Positions 24,001 through 34,590 of a DNA stretch of 64,000 nt are shown here, one piece after another. This DNA is from Galaxea fascicularis (lineage: Eukaryota; Cnidaria; Anthozoa; Scleractinia; Euphylliidae). The stretch's first letter is position 1, and the number at the start of each line of letters is the position of its first letter. The notes under the pieces were generated by a model that was given only the letters and a program-made list of their open reading frames with translations, ran no database searches and was not told the DNA's origin. The stretch covers positions 16,686,075 through 16,750,074 of the forward strand of contig OX419343.1 in the NCBI GenBank assembly GCA_948470475.1, read 5' to 3'. Made by a program: the position numbers and the translations under genes.

Positions 24001-25120
24001 GCCAATTTATTTTATGAGAATAAAAGTCTCTGATCCAGATACTACAAAATAGGATAAATTCTGAATTAATCATTGTTCATACTTGGCTAAGTGCTAATAA
24101 ACTCTCCCTAAATATAGAAAATCAAACTTCATAATATTTCACCCACCTCAAAAAAGATTACAGGATTTTTCCTTTAATCTCTCTTTAAACGACAAACAAT
24201 TGAAAAGAGAGTATTGCATTAAGTACCTTGGCACACTGATTGATTGCCACCTAAGTTGGAAACCTCAAGTAGATTTTGTAGTAAAAAAAATTAGAAGAAG
24301 CATTGGTATTTTATCTAAACTAAGGCATTATATAGATCTTAGTATCCTGTTAAAGCTATATTATGCCTTAATTTACCCTTTTTTGATCTATGGCATAATC
24401 ATATGGGGCAACACTTAAACCAATATTTATACTTCAAAAGAAAGTCTTGCATACTATCACTTTTTCTCAATAATTTATGATAGCCCTTCGAGCCCCTTAT
24501 TTAAATCTCTCCAGGTAATCAAATTCTATGATCTGGTCACATTTCATATTGCTACATTCATGTATAAATTTCATAATCAGCTCCTACCTACTGTCTTTCA
24601 TTTATTTTTCACAAAAGTAACTACTATTCATAAATATAATACTAGACTTGCAGCAAAACAATCTTACTATCTTCCTTTTGTTAGAACTAATTAAGGCAAG
24701 TTTAATATTCGGTTTCAGGGTCCCTCTATTGTATTGATTTGTATTGATAAAGACATAAAATCATCATCCAAAGCAATGTTTAAGAAAAACATTCAAGCCC
24801 AATATTTAAAAACATACTAGCTTCGCCTCAATTCAATATATTTAAGGCTGTTTTGCTCTATCTTCTAATTCATTATTGTTTTTATATTCCTCCTATTATA
24901 CTTTACCTTTTATATTTTCCTTTTTTTTTTTGTGATGTATATGTGTGTGTATGTGTGCCCGACCTAAATTATCCTAAACAAATTGTAATACTGGCTACCT
25001 GCCCCTTTTAACTTTTTAGTTATTTCAGGTAGTCAGACCCCCCTATATCTATCTCTATCTATTTGAATAATTTATCTGCATGTAAGTAAGTTTATGGGGT
25101 AAATAAATTGTTGTTGTTAT
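21031..25120 (+). mobile_element. CR1/Rex1-like LINE (endonuclease plus reverse transcriptase), interrupted
   Basis: The plus strand encodes an APE-type endonuclease beginning ILNSNIRSLSSNFEDLNIML (21200), with GVGFYIKND, the LGDFNFDLLKF box (21605) and ITDHLPNF (22595). A reverse transcriptase follows, with NYRPISLLSIFHKLLERL (23485), motif A LDFSKAFDTVNH (23705), GIPQGSVLGPLLFLLYI (23890) and the catalytic FADDANLFY (23990), then a C-terminal KYLGTLIDCHLSWK. The tail ends in GTAAATAAATTGTTGTTG. Frameshifts occur near 23100, 23440 and 23760. CAAGTGA occurs next to both ends (about 20984 and 25123), a possible target duplication. An 800-bp DNA transposon interrupts the endonuclease. Confidence 0.88.
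21681..22480. mobile_element. Non-autonomous DNA transposon, 800 bp, hAT-like
   Basis: The element starts CAGGGTCC and ends GGACCCTG. It is flanked by ATTAG on both sides (21676-21680 and 22481-22485). Removing it and one ATTAG restores the LINE endonuclease frame, which proves an insertion. Near both ends the word GGTCGCCAA recurs (four or more copies), like transposase-binding subterminal repeats. CAGGG-type ends fit hAT, but hAT usually makes 8-bp duplications; 5-bp ones occur in some hAT lineages. No transposase is encoded. Confidence 0.85.
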
Positions 25121-25129
25121 TTCAAGTGA

Positions 25130-25880
25130 ACTTCATGGGTGAGCAATCTTGGTGGACCATTAATGAACCATGCAATGAAGGAAAAATACTTTGACCATGG
25201 TTTGCGACCATTGCTGTCACTTTACTACTATGTAGGCATTATGATGGTCAATGCCCTTCTTCAAAATGGCCAACTAACTGTGTTTGTGGAGGAAAGTATT
25301 CTGCAGAAAATATTAGCAGAATGATGTGACCCCAGTGTTCGACAAATTCAGCGAGGCCTTGCAGAGCTTAGAATACTTTCCGCTCTTCAGCAGCTACCAT
25401 TGCTGGTGTATCTCCCGAGACCTCCAGCATAAAATAAAATGTGTGCGCAAATTTGAAACCCAACTTTTCTTGGGAGGGGTCCAATACACTTAAAAAGGAA
25501 AAAGAAGTCTATCAAATGTTCGTGAAATAAGATCGAGAAGTAGCAGCTTCAAGAAGAGTATGTGGCCATACAACTCGTCATTTCAGCTACATTCTCCAGT
25601 TTCTACTGGATCAGCAGAAGAGCTTATCCTTTGTTCCACGCTTCAGCCATCAGTGGAGTTCATTTTACCTAAAGAAGTGAAACTTGCAACCCAACAAGTT
25701 CAAAGTGCAGAGGAACACACAGCAGTGGGCAGTGGGTTCCTACTTATGGCTCATACATCTACAAATATGCTTGAGCTGCCAGGCCAGCTGACCAGTTTCC
25801 TTTGCCTTCCATCGAGAAATTACTGTCTTTATATGATATAGCATTCTCACAGTCATACTTTGGCAAAAAATAACTAATTA
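25130..25880 (+). pseudogene. HECT-type E3 ligase-like gene, downstream part (active-site Cys changed)
   Basis: This piece resumes the gene split by the LINE. NLGGPLMNHAMKEKYF ... YYYVGIMMVNALLQNG (25145-25270) resembles the HECT N-lobe pattern GGP ... YY.G..... ALLQ. A decayed copy of the CGHTT ... FSYILQF segment lies at 25560-25600. MAHTSTNMLELPGQLT (25746-25795) corresponds to the HECT catalytic loop, where HTCxN is expected, so the catalytic Cys reads as Ser. Another frame then gives SIEKLLSLYDIAFSQSYFG, the usual HECT C-terminal tail. The ligase cannot be active. It lies antisense in a DHX8 intron. Confidence 0.6.
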
Positions 25881-25968
25881 AACTACTGTCAATGCAAGAA
25901 AGTGCAGGTTTCAGTTTAGTTAAGGCATTTGAAAATCTTGTAGTTACAATGTTCAATGTTCCGATAAG

Positions 25969-26850
25969 TGGGCGATTCCAGAAAATATCCATACCTATAC
26001 CACGGACGGCTTTTAGGATTTCCGAAGGGAAGGGGGGGGGTTCTTTGAACTGGAATTCTGAAGGAATGGGGGGGAGTATTTACGATTAGAAACCCGAGGG
26101 CATGGGGGGGTTTCACAGGTGGGATTTCTAGAGTAGAAAGAGTAGAGTGAGTTCCTTGAAAACGCTATTACTTTTGCAGTTCGTAAATAAACCACGAACG
26201 TATGATCGCGGAAGCAGAAGACAAGCATCGATTGATCAGACACGTAGAAGTGAACAGTAAAACGTGGGTTTCACTTTACCTTGATGAATTTCTTGTCAAG
26301 TGAATAAAATCTGAGAATGAACCTTATTTACCGCTTGCAAATTTCTTGATACTCCTGTCTCCCGCCCGATAAACGGCAAAAAAACTCGTACCTGTCCCTC
26401 ACTTCCAAGGAACGCCTGTCAGATAATTAAGCATTTGGACCGCCGGACGGCAATCGACCGAAAGATCTTAACAGTCTTAAGCTATTTTGCTTTGTGAAGG
26501 TCAAAACAACACAAGAAAACAAAGCCAAATTTAGAAAAGGTTGCACAGCCTGGCCACACGTGGTAGGTTTTTCTTGTCGCTGAAGAGTAAAGCTTGTCGC
26601 CGGGCGCCGCTAGATCACAGCCTTGGGGAGGCATAAATTCATGTTCGTTTGTTTATATAAACGTTGCCAAGTCGAAAATGTACCTCCAAAAAAACCCCGA
26701 AACTCCGAAGGGTAGGGGGGGTTCACGATGATGGAATTCTGAGGGCATGGGGGGGGGGGGGTAACGCATTCTGGAATTTCCGAAGGCAAGGGGGGGTTAA
26801 AACATGGAAGCCATCCGTGGTTGGGTATGGATATTTTCTGGAATTGCCCA
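25969..26850 (+). mobile_element. G-run MITE, copy 2
   Basis: Ends TGGGCGATTCCAGAAAATAT and its complement, 882 bp, same family as 15953-16854 and 55104-56014. Several G runs, up to 11-13 bases (26036-26040, 26070-26075, 26104-26110, 26750-26761), are all on the plus strand and follow GAATTYTGA or TTTCCGAAGG words. No coding capacity. Confidence 0.88.
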
Positions 26851-27614
26851 ATGCAAAAACTAATCCATAGAGGTTTTGTTTAGGACAATAAAAGAAATAA
26901 ACAATTCTACATATAGAAAACATTAATACTTAACATGTGAAAAATAAATTCTTCTACAAGTAAAAAATAAATGCTGAATTTTGTCCAGAACGGACCTTCA
27001 CAAGTTTATGTTTTACACAACAGATTGGAGATTTCAGTAGGTCCTGGGACATTTATTGATTAACTGTGTCTCCTGTGAGTTTCTCAGCCCACAATCTTAA
27101 AAAATTGCAAACTTTGGATAGTTTCGCGCATGTTTGGTTCAAGGAACTGTAGGTTGAATTTTCTTGCTCTATTTGTGGAGGGAATACTTTTTCTTTTTCT
27201 TTCTTAAATGGTTCCACAACAGTTGGTGACGGAAAATCACGTATCTAACTTGGTATAAAGCTGTTGCTAAATTATTATTTAGAAGTGGTTTACAAAACCA
27301 CTGACAGTGTTGTGTTTTGTACAGCTAGGTAAAACCCTACAACAATGACTGGTCCCAAAGAACAGTGTCAAAATGTATGACCTGGATGAAATGGTTACCA
27401 CATCACACAATGACTTCAAGTAAAGCAACAAAGAACGAGCTATCCCTTAGTCTGTCCTTGAGGTTTATTATGTGGTTTACAGAAACAAACCAAATCTACC
27501 GACAAAAACTATTAGCAAGGAAGGTTTCAAAACACAAATATTGGAATTTTAAAAGACTAAGGAATTTCAGGAGGGAAACAAGTTTGATAAGACAAGAGTA
27601 GAACAAAAACTTAC
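26851..27614. other. DHX8 intron, no gene seen
   Basis: No domain or repeat structure recognised between the MITE and the next DHX8 exon. Confidence 0.4.
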
Positions 27615-27725
27615 TTTCATACTCAAACTGATTTTGCTGCCAGCCATGGACAGAACTTTCACTAGAACTTTTTGGCCTCTGTGAACCACATCACTCACAT
27701 TAGCCACTCGACCTTCACGTCGAAG
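27615..27725 (-). CDS. DHX8: DHX8 exon: second half of S1 domain
   Basis: Thirty-seven codons, [20 protein letters not shown] then [17 protein letters not shown], form the C-terminal strands of the S1 OB fold that binds RNA. The VANVSDVV...GQ.V.VKVL pattern is the classic S1 signature. Acceptor TTGTGCCAACAG, donor AAA|GTAAGT. Both borders are phase 0. Confidence 0.95.
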
Positions 27726-28647
27726 CTGTTGGCACAAAGAGAAAAAAAAAGCTGTAGTTAATGTCTTCAATTCCTCTTCGCCTAAGATTTTTACACCCCA
27801 TTCAAGAAAACGAAGCCAGTCAAAATTAGTATTTCCTAGCAGCCTTAAAAAGCCTTATTGCCTTTAAGCAATAACTTCCGTTAAAAAGGAGTTAAAAAGT
27901 TGATATTAAACGTTTCGGTTGCTGCTGCAACCTTCAGCTAAGAATAAAAAGAGACTAAGGGCGTCCCTGGTGTTCTGTCACCTTTTACTGGCCCAATAAG
28001 CCCAGAAATCTATCAATAAAAAAATCATTAGAGGCCTTAAATTTACCGACTGTTGCACAACAAGTAAACAAAATGGTGTTTGTTATTTTTTATGGGAGAA
28101 ACCGAGTCATGTGGTCAACAACTTAGATCCACAACATATGCGTATGGTAACTACCGGTATATTGGCCCCTAAACGAAATTCCTACTGTATTTTGTTTACA
28201 CCTTAACTGCTACCATACCCACTAGAGTAAACATAAGAGTCCGCTCCATAAATAAACAACATTAGTGTTTATGCCTTATGTATCCACTATTGAGTTCAAA
28301 GGACATTGTTCCATAATTACATGCAAATTACCATGAATATTGTGCAAATCCAATGTCAGAACCATCAATGTCCAAAACTTCGTCAAGGATTCCATAAGTC
28401 ATCTCGACATTTTATCAATCTATTACTGCAACATGTTCATAACTATTCTGACAACAAGGATGACTAAGCGTTTGACAACTCCAAACAGCAAAACTCAGTG
28501 ACTGGTCATGTGAGCATTGTGCTCATCACCTTTGATTCCCTTTCTCTTCGATGTTTTCTCCGGGTGATAACAGTGCTGCTTGTTTTTTACTCTGATGGAT
28601 CAAACTTATCCATCGTCACAAGGAAACACTTGTACAACATGTGCCAA
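27726..28647. other. DHX8 intron, no gene seen (possible Penelope end at 27898)
   Basis: GATATTAAACGTTTCGGTTG at about 27901-27920 resembles the terminal-repeat sequence of Penelope-like elements. No coding part accompanies it. The rest shows nothing. Confidence 0.35.
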
Positions 28648-29036
28648 TAGACCATTCTCCAAAATGGCAGCTGAACATTCAAATAAGTTAAAATTAAACA
28701 CGTTTACCAGCACTAGAAAGAGCACCTTTACTTTAGTAACCCTGCAAAGTTTCAGCATATCAGGTGTAATATCACCTGAGAAAATGTAAGTTAAAGAATG
28801 AAAAATTTACAGACGTTTGTATGACTGGGGGGGAAATGCCATACCCCCAGTCATACAAAGTCTGTAAATTTGTCAAACTTCAACTTACATTTTCTCAGCT
28901 GACATAAAACCTGATATGCTAAAACTTTACAGGGTTACTTAAGTAAAGGTGCTCTTCCTATTTCTGGTACCTGTTTTTCATTCAGTTCAATTTAAAGTCA
29001 TTCAAATCCATTGCCGCCATTTTGGAGAGGGGTCTA
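28648..29036. repeat. Foldback MITE, 389 bp
   Basis: The two halves are reverse complements around a centre near 28840. The ends are TAGACCATTCTCCAAAATGG and its near complement (GGTCTA at 29036). The inner core repeats GTATGACTGGGGG on both sides. It abuts the BEL/Pao integrase remnant, whose coding ends exactly at the TAG of the terminal repeat. TA borders both ends, so a TA duplication is possible but unproven. Confidence 0.85.
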
Positions 29037-30260
29037 CAGCCACTGATCTCTGGGAAAGCTTTCATCTACCAGAAGGACAAGGTCGTTCACTTCAAGATTC
29101 TCCTTTGATTCATTCCACCTTTTCAGCTCGTGGAGGGTGGGAAGATATTCCCTAATCCAGCGCTTCCAGAAAAGATTTGATACGTACTAACTGTTAGTAG
29201 TCAGGTATCCAGTAACAAATTCTGCTTCTCTGTCGTCAGGTCTTGCTCCAATGGACCTCTTCAAGTTATGCAACTTGACTTTTGCTTGTAACAACTATTT
29301 TCAATCAAGACAGGGATTTCAATCCTTGGTGTCCAAGCATCTTCTTGTTTCCATAAGAGATCTGGACCATTCAACGATCGGTTGAGATAGGATTGGAATC
29401 TCTGTCAACATACCTGCACGCTGATGGTGAGGACACTCTTCTGATTTGACTCTACAGTATGAAACCTTTTGGTGTCGTTGTTTAGGCACTTCAACACCAT
29501 GGTGGAGTCAGGCCAATAATTAACTTGATCAATTTTGAGTTTGAACTCCTCTTGAATTATTTGGCTCAGCTTGACTGATATAACTGCAGCCGACAATTCT
29601 AATCTCAGGATAGTAATCTCATAAATGGGGGAAAGTCATGCTTTGCCCATAGCAAAGGCGCAATGACTTCTGCCATGGACATCAACAAGACGCAAGAAGG
29701 CTACAGCTCCATAACCCAAGCGGATCCATCTGAAAAGATATGCAGCTGACCAAAAGCAAGTTACAGTTGATCTGAAATTCCTGTAGCTTCGGGAGGTCTT
29801 CTCACCACCACAACCACTGAACCCTCTCTACTTCCTCAATGGTAGTATCCCAGCCCACTTTCTTCTTCATTATGTAGGGAGCTATAAAACCCAACGGATC
29901 AAACAAAGAACATAGGACCAATAATATTCCAAGTCACTTTGCCTGTACTAAGCACTTCACTTTAGCTGTCAACTTCTAAACAAACTTGTCTGCTTCCACA
30001 TAATCACCAAACTTGCTCTTTCAGCTTCTGGTGCCTCAGCTAGAACCTTTCCGTCATTGTTGAGCCACTTTGTTAATCTGAAACCACATTTCATCAGTAA
30101 TGCTCCGAGGTATGTGGACAAGAATTTTCTCCATATCAATGGGTTGAAGAGGATGACTGTCAACCTTGACATGGATGACAGACAATGTGACACATTCGTC
30201 TGCATTGGTGAACAAAAAATATGTCAACCAGTCCCACATGACTCGGTCAGGGCAGCAAAG
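29037..30260 (-). mobile_element. BEL/Pao retrotransposon remnant (RT/RNase H region and integrase end)
   Basis: On the minus strand, GFRLTKWLNNDGKVLAEAPE (30070-30000) and a following WDTTIEEVERVQWLWW segment (29860-29810) lie downstream of the RT. SAAVISVKLSQIIQEEF ... YWPDSTMVLKCL (29590-29480) is the RNase H region of BEL/Pao polyproteins. Then, after a deletion, WIREYLPTLHELKRWNE and NDLVLLVDESFPRDQW (29155-29040) represent the integrase C-terminus. Stops and frameshifts are scattered throughout, and the gag, protease, most of integrase and both LTRs are missing. A foldback MITE bounds it on the left. Confidence 0.8.
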
Positions 30261-30488
30261 TGATGCTTTTCGCTATTTGATGGAAGATGTCGATAAAAGC
30301 AGCAGTGAGAACAACATCAGTGTTTCAGTGATCGTTGATTTTCAAGACTCGTCACCTGACAAACAAAAAAGCCTACATGCTCGCATTGGTTAAGGACGCG
30401 GGCAGCACGCCACTTACGGATTGGTTTCAGTCTTGGCCCTCGTCCAACAGGTTATCACACATTCCTTGTCAAATTCTTTCCTATCACA

Positions 30489-30843
30489 ATGAGCAATGTT
30501 AGCATGACAGCGCAGGCCACAACCATTTCAATCAACAGTCAGACAACAAAAACACTCACAAACTACACAAAAACACTTGTTCAGTTTCATTGACGGAACA
30601 GCACTCCTCTGCATGGTAGTTTACGGTGTAAAGGGCTATGTGGCAAACGTTGACCCCAAAGTTTATCACGCACTTTATGCTGTTGAAAACAGTCAAATGG
30701 TAATGCAAACTGACTTGGATTTGAATGAGCACCAATTGCACGGTTCAATGCATCACTTGGATTTGAATGAGCACCAATTGCACGGTTCAATTCATCACAT
30801 CCATGCCTTTCTAAACACTAAGAATGGAAAAACATTATCCTAG
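30489..30843 (+). pseudogene. Uncharacterised plus-strand gene of second virus-like element with 42-bp tandem duplication
   Basis: An ATG at about 30489 opens MSNVSMTAQATTISINSQTT and soon meets a stop. In another frame MVVYGVKGYVANVDPKVYHA (ATG 30613) continues to a stop at 30843. Within it a 42-bp unit encoding LDLNEHQLHGS plus two or three residues occurs twice in tandem (30715-30756, 30757-30798), a recent in-frame duplication. No domain is recognised. It lies between the BEL remnant and the membrane-protein gene at 31126, convergent with the polymerase at 32.8-34.6 kb. Confidence 0.35.
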
Positions 30844-30900
30844 AATGGTTGTCACAAAATAATAATTCCAAACAATAGCCAAATACTGACAATAAAAGCT

Positions 30901-31086
30901 ATGCATTTCAAGCTGAAATCATTCTACCCACCAATATCTTTGAAGTTCTTTCAGAGTTTTCATTTAAGACAATCACTGACTTTTATTTCAACCCAATCAA
31001 CTCAATTGCAAACAATAAATGTAAACACAGTATTGGCATACAGACACATGGCTGTGGAATTGGCAATGGATATCGAGGAGGAATAA
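30901..31086 (+). CDS. Short uncharacterised ORF of second virus-like element
   Basis: A 61-codon frame starts at ATG 30901 (MHFKLKSFYPPISLKFF) and ends MAVELAMDIEEE at 31086, 40 bases before the next gene. The length, ATG start and tight spacing on the same strand as 31126 support a real element gene, but no family is recognised. Confidence 0.35.
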   Translation: MHFKLKSFYPPISLKFFQSFHLRQSLTFISTQSTQLQTINVNTVLAYRHMAVELAMDIEEE

Positions 31087-31125
31087 ATTTTACTGTTCAT
31101 TGAATACAGAGCACCGTGAAACACA

Positions 31126-31651
31126 ATGAAATTTCTCCATTTCAATATAGCAATGGCTACCACCCGACAAAACATTTTCAATTTTAACCACATCGACACG
31201 ACCCTTTCAAAGGGCAAGATTGAAATGTTGAAAAATCTTTATGCCTACTACTACTACAAGAAACATTATGAATACAAAAAGCTGTACCGTGGTTTTAAAA
31301 AAAATCTGTTTTGCAATATTGTGGCAAGCAACACAATTGTGACTTTTGCAGTTACCGGAGGCATTACTTTGAACCCCATTGTGTTTGCAACGTTGACCGG
31401 TTTCAGGCTCATTGTCAAGGGTGTGGCAAGCTTAAAAAGTACGACAAAAAAACTGAAAAAGCTTTAACTTTCCCAGAGTTGAGTACAAAAAAGTCCTTGA
31501 TGCTATTCGGTTTTATCTCAGGGGCAAACCTTTCGATGAAAAAGACTTCCTCAACAGGTTGAAAATGGCTGACAACTTCATCACTGATCATTGCATGGAA
31601 ATACTGGCAAAAGTCAAAATGAAATACAATAAACGTTTCACTACAGTATGA
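31126..31651 (+). pseudogene. Membrane-segment plus helical-tail protein of virus-like element, one frameshift
   Basis: ATG 31126 starts MKFLHFNIAMATTRQNIFNF. A tyrosine-rich helix (LYAYYYYKKHYEYKKLYR) precedes a hydrophobic segment (FAVTGGITLNPIVFATLTG) and basic LKSTTKKLKKL at 31467. Just past that, another frame continues with EYKKVLDAIRFYLRGKPFDE, KDFLNRLKMADNFITDHC and KYNKRFTTV to a stop at 31651, so one frameshift near 31440-31490 splits the gene. A membrane segment followed by a helical tail recurs in cnidarian polymerase-bearing elements as I recall it. Function unknown; a virion or membrane role is speculation. Confidence 0.5.
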
Positions 31652-31700
31652 CGTCTCCCTTTGTTACCCACCACTTATCAAACCTTTCTTTTGAATGGCG

Positions 31701-32640
31701 TCAAGTCGCTGAATTAATTTTTTTTAAAGGCTGCAGAAGACGTTCAAAAATTTCTTCCTTCCGTGGCCAGGCTTCAGAAGGAACAGCTTGAAAGTAATCG
31801 TGCAGAAAACAAATATAGTTGACCAACTTCCCGTCATGACTGAAGTGATGGATAACGTTCCCCAAGAAACGACACTGTGACAGGTCGCACACTTCTCAAT
31901 TGCCTGACAATGGTGTTGACAGCATCCAAGATTCTGTATTTCTCAAGAATCTTACGAATATGCGTGATAGATATAGTGACCAGTAACCATCCTTCTTGGG
32001 CATTGAACTGGGTTTTGTTGAATGCTATGCTGGTCAGTTACTCCGCTCTTCCACATGATTGAAGTGGTTGGTCACGCAGGCGCTTTGGTAGATCTACCTC
32101 CCCACCCAGCGGCATGTTCCTTGTACAAAGTCTGATATGCCCACACCCAATGCCACATGACAAAGTGCAATATGGGTGCAAAGTATACACTGACTGTTGA
32201 CGTGGCCAGCCACTATAAAGAGGCCAAACTTTCGACCTTGAAAAAATTCTGATGAGGTTGACCAAGCTTTCCAGAGGAATTACAAGCGTGGGCCTCTGAA
32301 ATGGCCAAAACTGCTGCAGGTTGACCCTGGGCATTAATTCATGGGTGCTGTCTCAAGAGAGATAGGAAACCACAAAACAGCCATCCAATGCCAGCATGTT
32401 GAAATTCATGGCGACCAAGCTATCGTGGCTACCCTTGCTGAGTGCTTGTTTGGCCTGCCGTATGCTGTTGAAATGTGACTCCCTGAGGGCCAGCGGTCTG
32501 CTGCATGGGTGAAAAGGCCTCCTGACATTGTTTCAGCTTTGAATAATCAAATCACACAGCTGACAGGGAAAAAACCTACATTCACTGTCAAACAAAAAAC
32601 TGTTGTTGCTGGGCAGTCGACGCCTTCTTGAGACCTGTTG
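31701..32640 (-). pseudogene. Uncharacterised minus-strand gene remains of second virus-like element
   Basis: Minus-strand frames give SHDSLVAMNFNMLALDG (about 32430-32385), RVNLQQFWPFQRPTLVIPLE (about 32330), EKYRILDAVNTIVRQLR (about 31950) and CRFLGNVIHHFSHDGKLVNY (31880-31820), ending LLQPLKKINSAT at 31701. They lie downstream of the polymerase on the same strand. I recognise no motif, and frame changes and stops suggest decay. The lack of a Walker A motif argues against a packaging ATPase. Confidence 0.35.
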
Positions 32641-32767
32641 GGGTGAATCAAAAAAGCTCGCCTCCCTCATCAACGTCCGGAATCTTTGCCAACCCGGTGA
32701 GTTTTAAGGCAGGGCAAAGAGAGCCACTGGCCTTGTCTGGTCTGCCACTGGCCTTGTCTTGTCTGGT

Positions 32768-32795
32768 CCTTTCGAGCATATATATGCTCGAAAGG
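32768..32795. repeat. Perfect 28-bp palindrome
   Basis: CCTTTC, then GAGCATATATATGCTC, then GAAAGG reads identically on both strands. It is preceded by a short imperfect direct repeat of GGCCTTGTCTGGTCTG (32709-32767). It lies just past the 3' end of the second polymerase gene. Confidence 0.9.
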
Positions 32796-32809
32796 GCCGT
32801 CAGTAAACA

Positions 32810-34590
32810 AAATCAACTGGTGCTGTACTATTTACACGATGGGCCCAAGCATGGCTTTGCTTGTGAAGAATTGTTGGTTGTCCCTCCTGATACCGTTCTT
32901 TCCCCGATCAACCCTGGTTTATGTGAAATTCGATTGGCTCCTTGTGAATCCTGTCCAGCAGCATCCACCATTTGTTTCTAACTCTTCTCTGAGCTCTGGC
33001 TTCATGATTTCCTCAAGCCGCACAGCAGAGCCATGTAGTTGCTGTCTGTGTCCATCTGAATCATTTTGAAATCTTTTCTTTTGAAATACCTGTCAAGAAA
33101 GTCATAATAGAATTCGAGCATTGGTAGCTTTGCCAGCTGATACACAGCTATTCCGATCTGGAATGGTCTTCTTATTGTAATCCGCCGCTTCTGGCTTTCT
33201 AGCTCATACACTTTTCCCACCTAATCAAGATCACTGAAATATGCACTTCGCAAGGCTCTGTGAATGACCTTCTCATCTTTTGTGTAGATCAGATTGGTTT
33301 GGTACTCCAACACTTCGATGAGCTTCCCTTACCTGCTGTTTCCCAGCAGTCTAAACACATCAGCAAGCAGCGCCCTGCTTTTTTCCACGTCTCCCTCCTT
33401 ACCTGCTCCATGAACCATGGAAAGTCTTGTTTGGTTGATTGTCAATCGTTTGACAGACAGCTGTGATCACCGCCCCATGGTCCACATACCGGTGAAGTAG
33501 GGGGGGCATACACCAGCATATTTTCAATGGACAACACTCCCACCAACGTTTTCCTGTCCCCACGGTTCCTGCCAGTTTGCAGTTTGTTGTAGAACGGGCA
33601 CATCTCTTCAAACTTGGGCCAAAGGGGCTCAGGAATCTTTATGTCAACTTCAGCGAATCCAAACCAGGTCCCATCTTTCAGCCTTTGTGTCAGAAGTGGC
33701 ACTGCTCCAGCAATGCACTCGTCTGTATAGTAAATGACCCTTTCCTTCCCGTACGACATTTCGTTGAGCATGGTTGATAGAGGGCGTTGGCATCATAACC
33801 AAGAATTTGCTTGCAAAGACCAGGGTTGTCCATCTCATGGGACCTTATCTTCGTAACACCGACTTCATGGTACCATGTGAAAACGAGGCTCAGCCCCCCA
33901 ACAACAGCCTTTTTCAACATCTCATATGCCTCTTTGCAAACACTGTAAAGCTCAGCCCCCCGCTCAACCCCCCCTCCCCCCCAAGGAGATAATGCACGCT
34001 TACTCCCGGGACACTGACCGCATCTCTCAAGATGTTGATCCCCTTTTCAGGGTAGAAGGGACGCATTTTTTCCAAAGCCTCAAGGCCAGGAGCCATGTCA
34101 AGATTGTGCGATCACGATTTTGTGGCCATACATTCATAGGCTTTTGTAGCCTCATAGCCTGAGAAAGAATGGTTTTTTTGCAAAAAATTTCTTTTCACAG
34201 TTTTCAGGAAAGAGCCTGAACCCCCTCACAAATACCATACATGCTCTAAATATCCCGAATTAAAGTACCACATTGTTCTAGGATTTTTCTTTCATAGAAA
34301 GGAACCCACCAAGAATCGTTTGTCAGGTCATCAAACTGTTGAAGTTTTTCAATATCAAGCTCCTCAAGCAGGTTTTTGGTTTCTTTCAGAACCTCGTATT
34401 CTTCCAAGTTCTGAATCTTCCATGTTTTTGCATGTTGAGTAACAGTTTCTCAACAAATTCAGTGATGGGGCCCGAATGTTTTGCGAGCTCCTGGATAAGC
34501 CAGTTTTTGTCCTCTTTGGAACACATTACCAGAAGTAATGCTCAAAAAATGTGCTGAGCTTGTGTTTGCTGAAACTCTGTATCATTTTGA
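32810..34590 (-). pseudogene. Type-B DNA polymerase of virus-like element, copy 2, frameshifted but motif C intact
   Basis: Minus-strand frames give the central region with MAPGLEALEKMRPFYPEKGI (34096-34040), palm motif A GYDANALYQP (about 33790), and a motif B region NSRxGKLIEVLEYQTN with a stop at x (about 33350). Motif C is IQMDTDSNYMAL (33070-33030), with both catalytic aspartates present, unlike copy 1. The N-terminal region with the FHGC motif is absent, and the gene is 5'-truncated near 34590. Frameshifts near 33900, 33650, 33440 and 33220 inactivate it. It lies inside a DHX8 intron on the same strand as DHX8. Confidence 0.78.

Noticed and set aside
25892..26116. Proline/glycine-rich proteins over the G-run MITEs
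   Set aside because: Frames arise from homopolymer G/C runs in a noncoding MITE and differ between copies.
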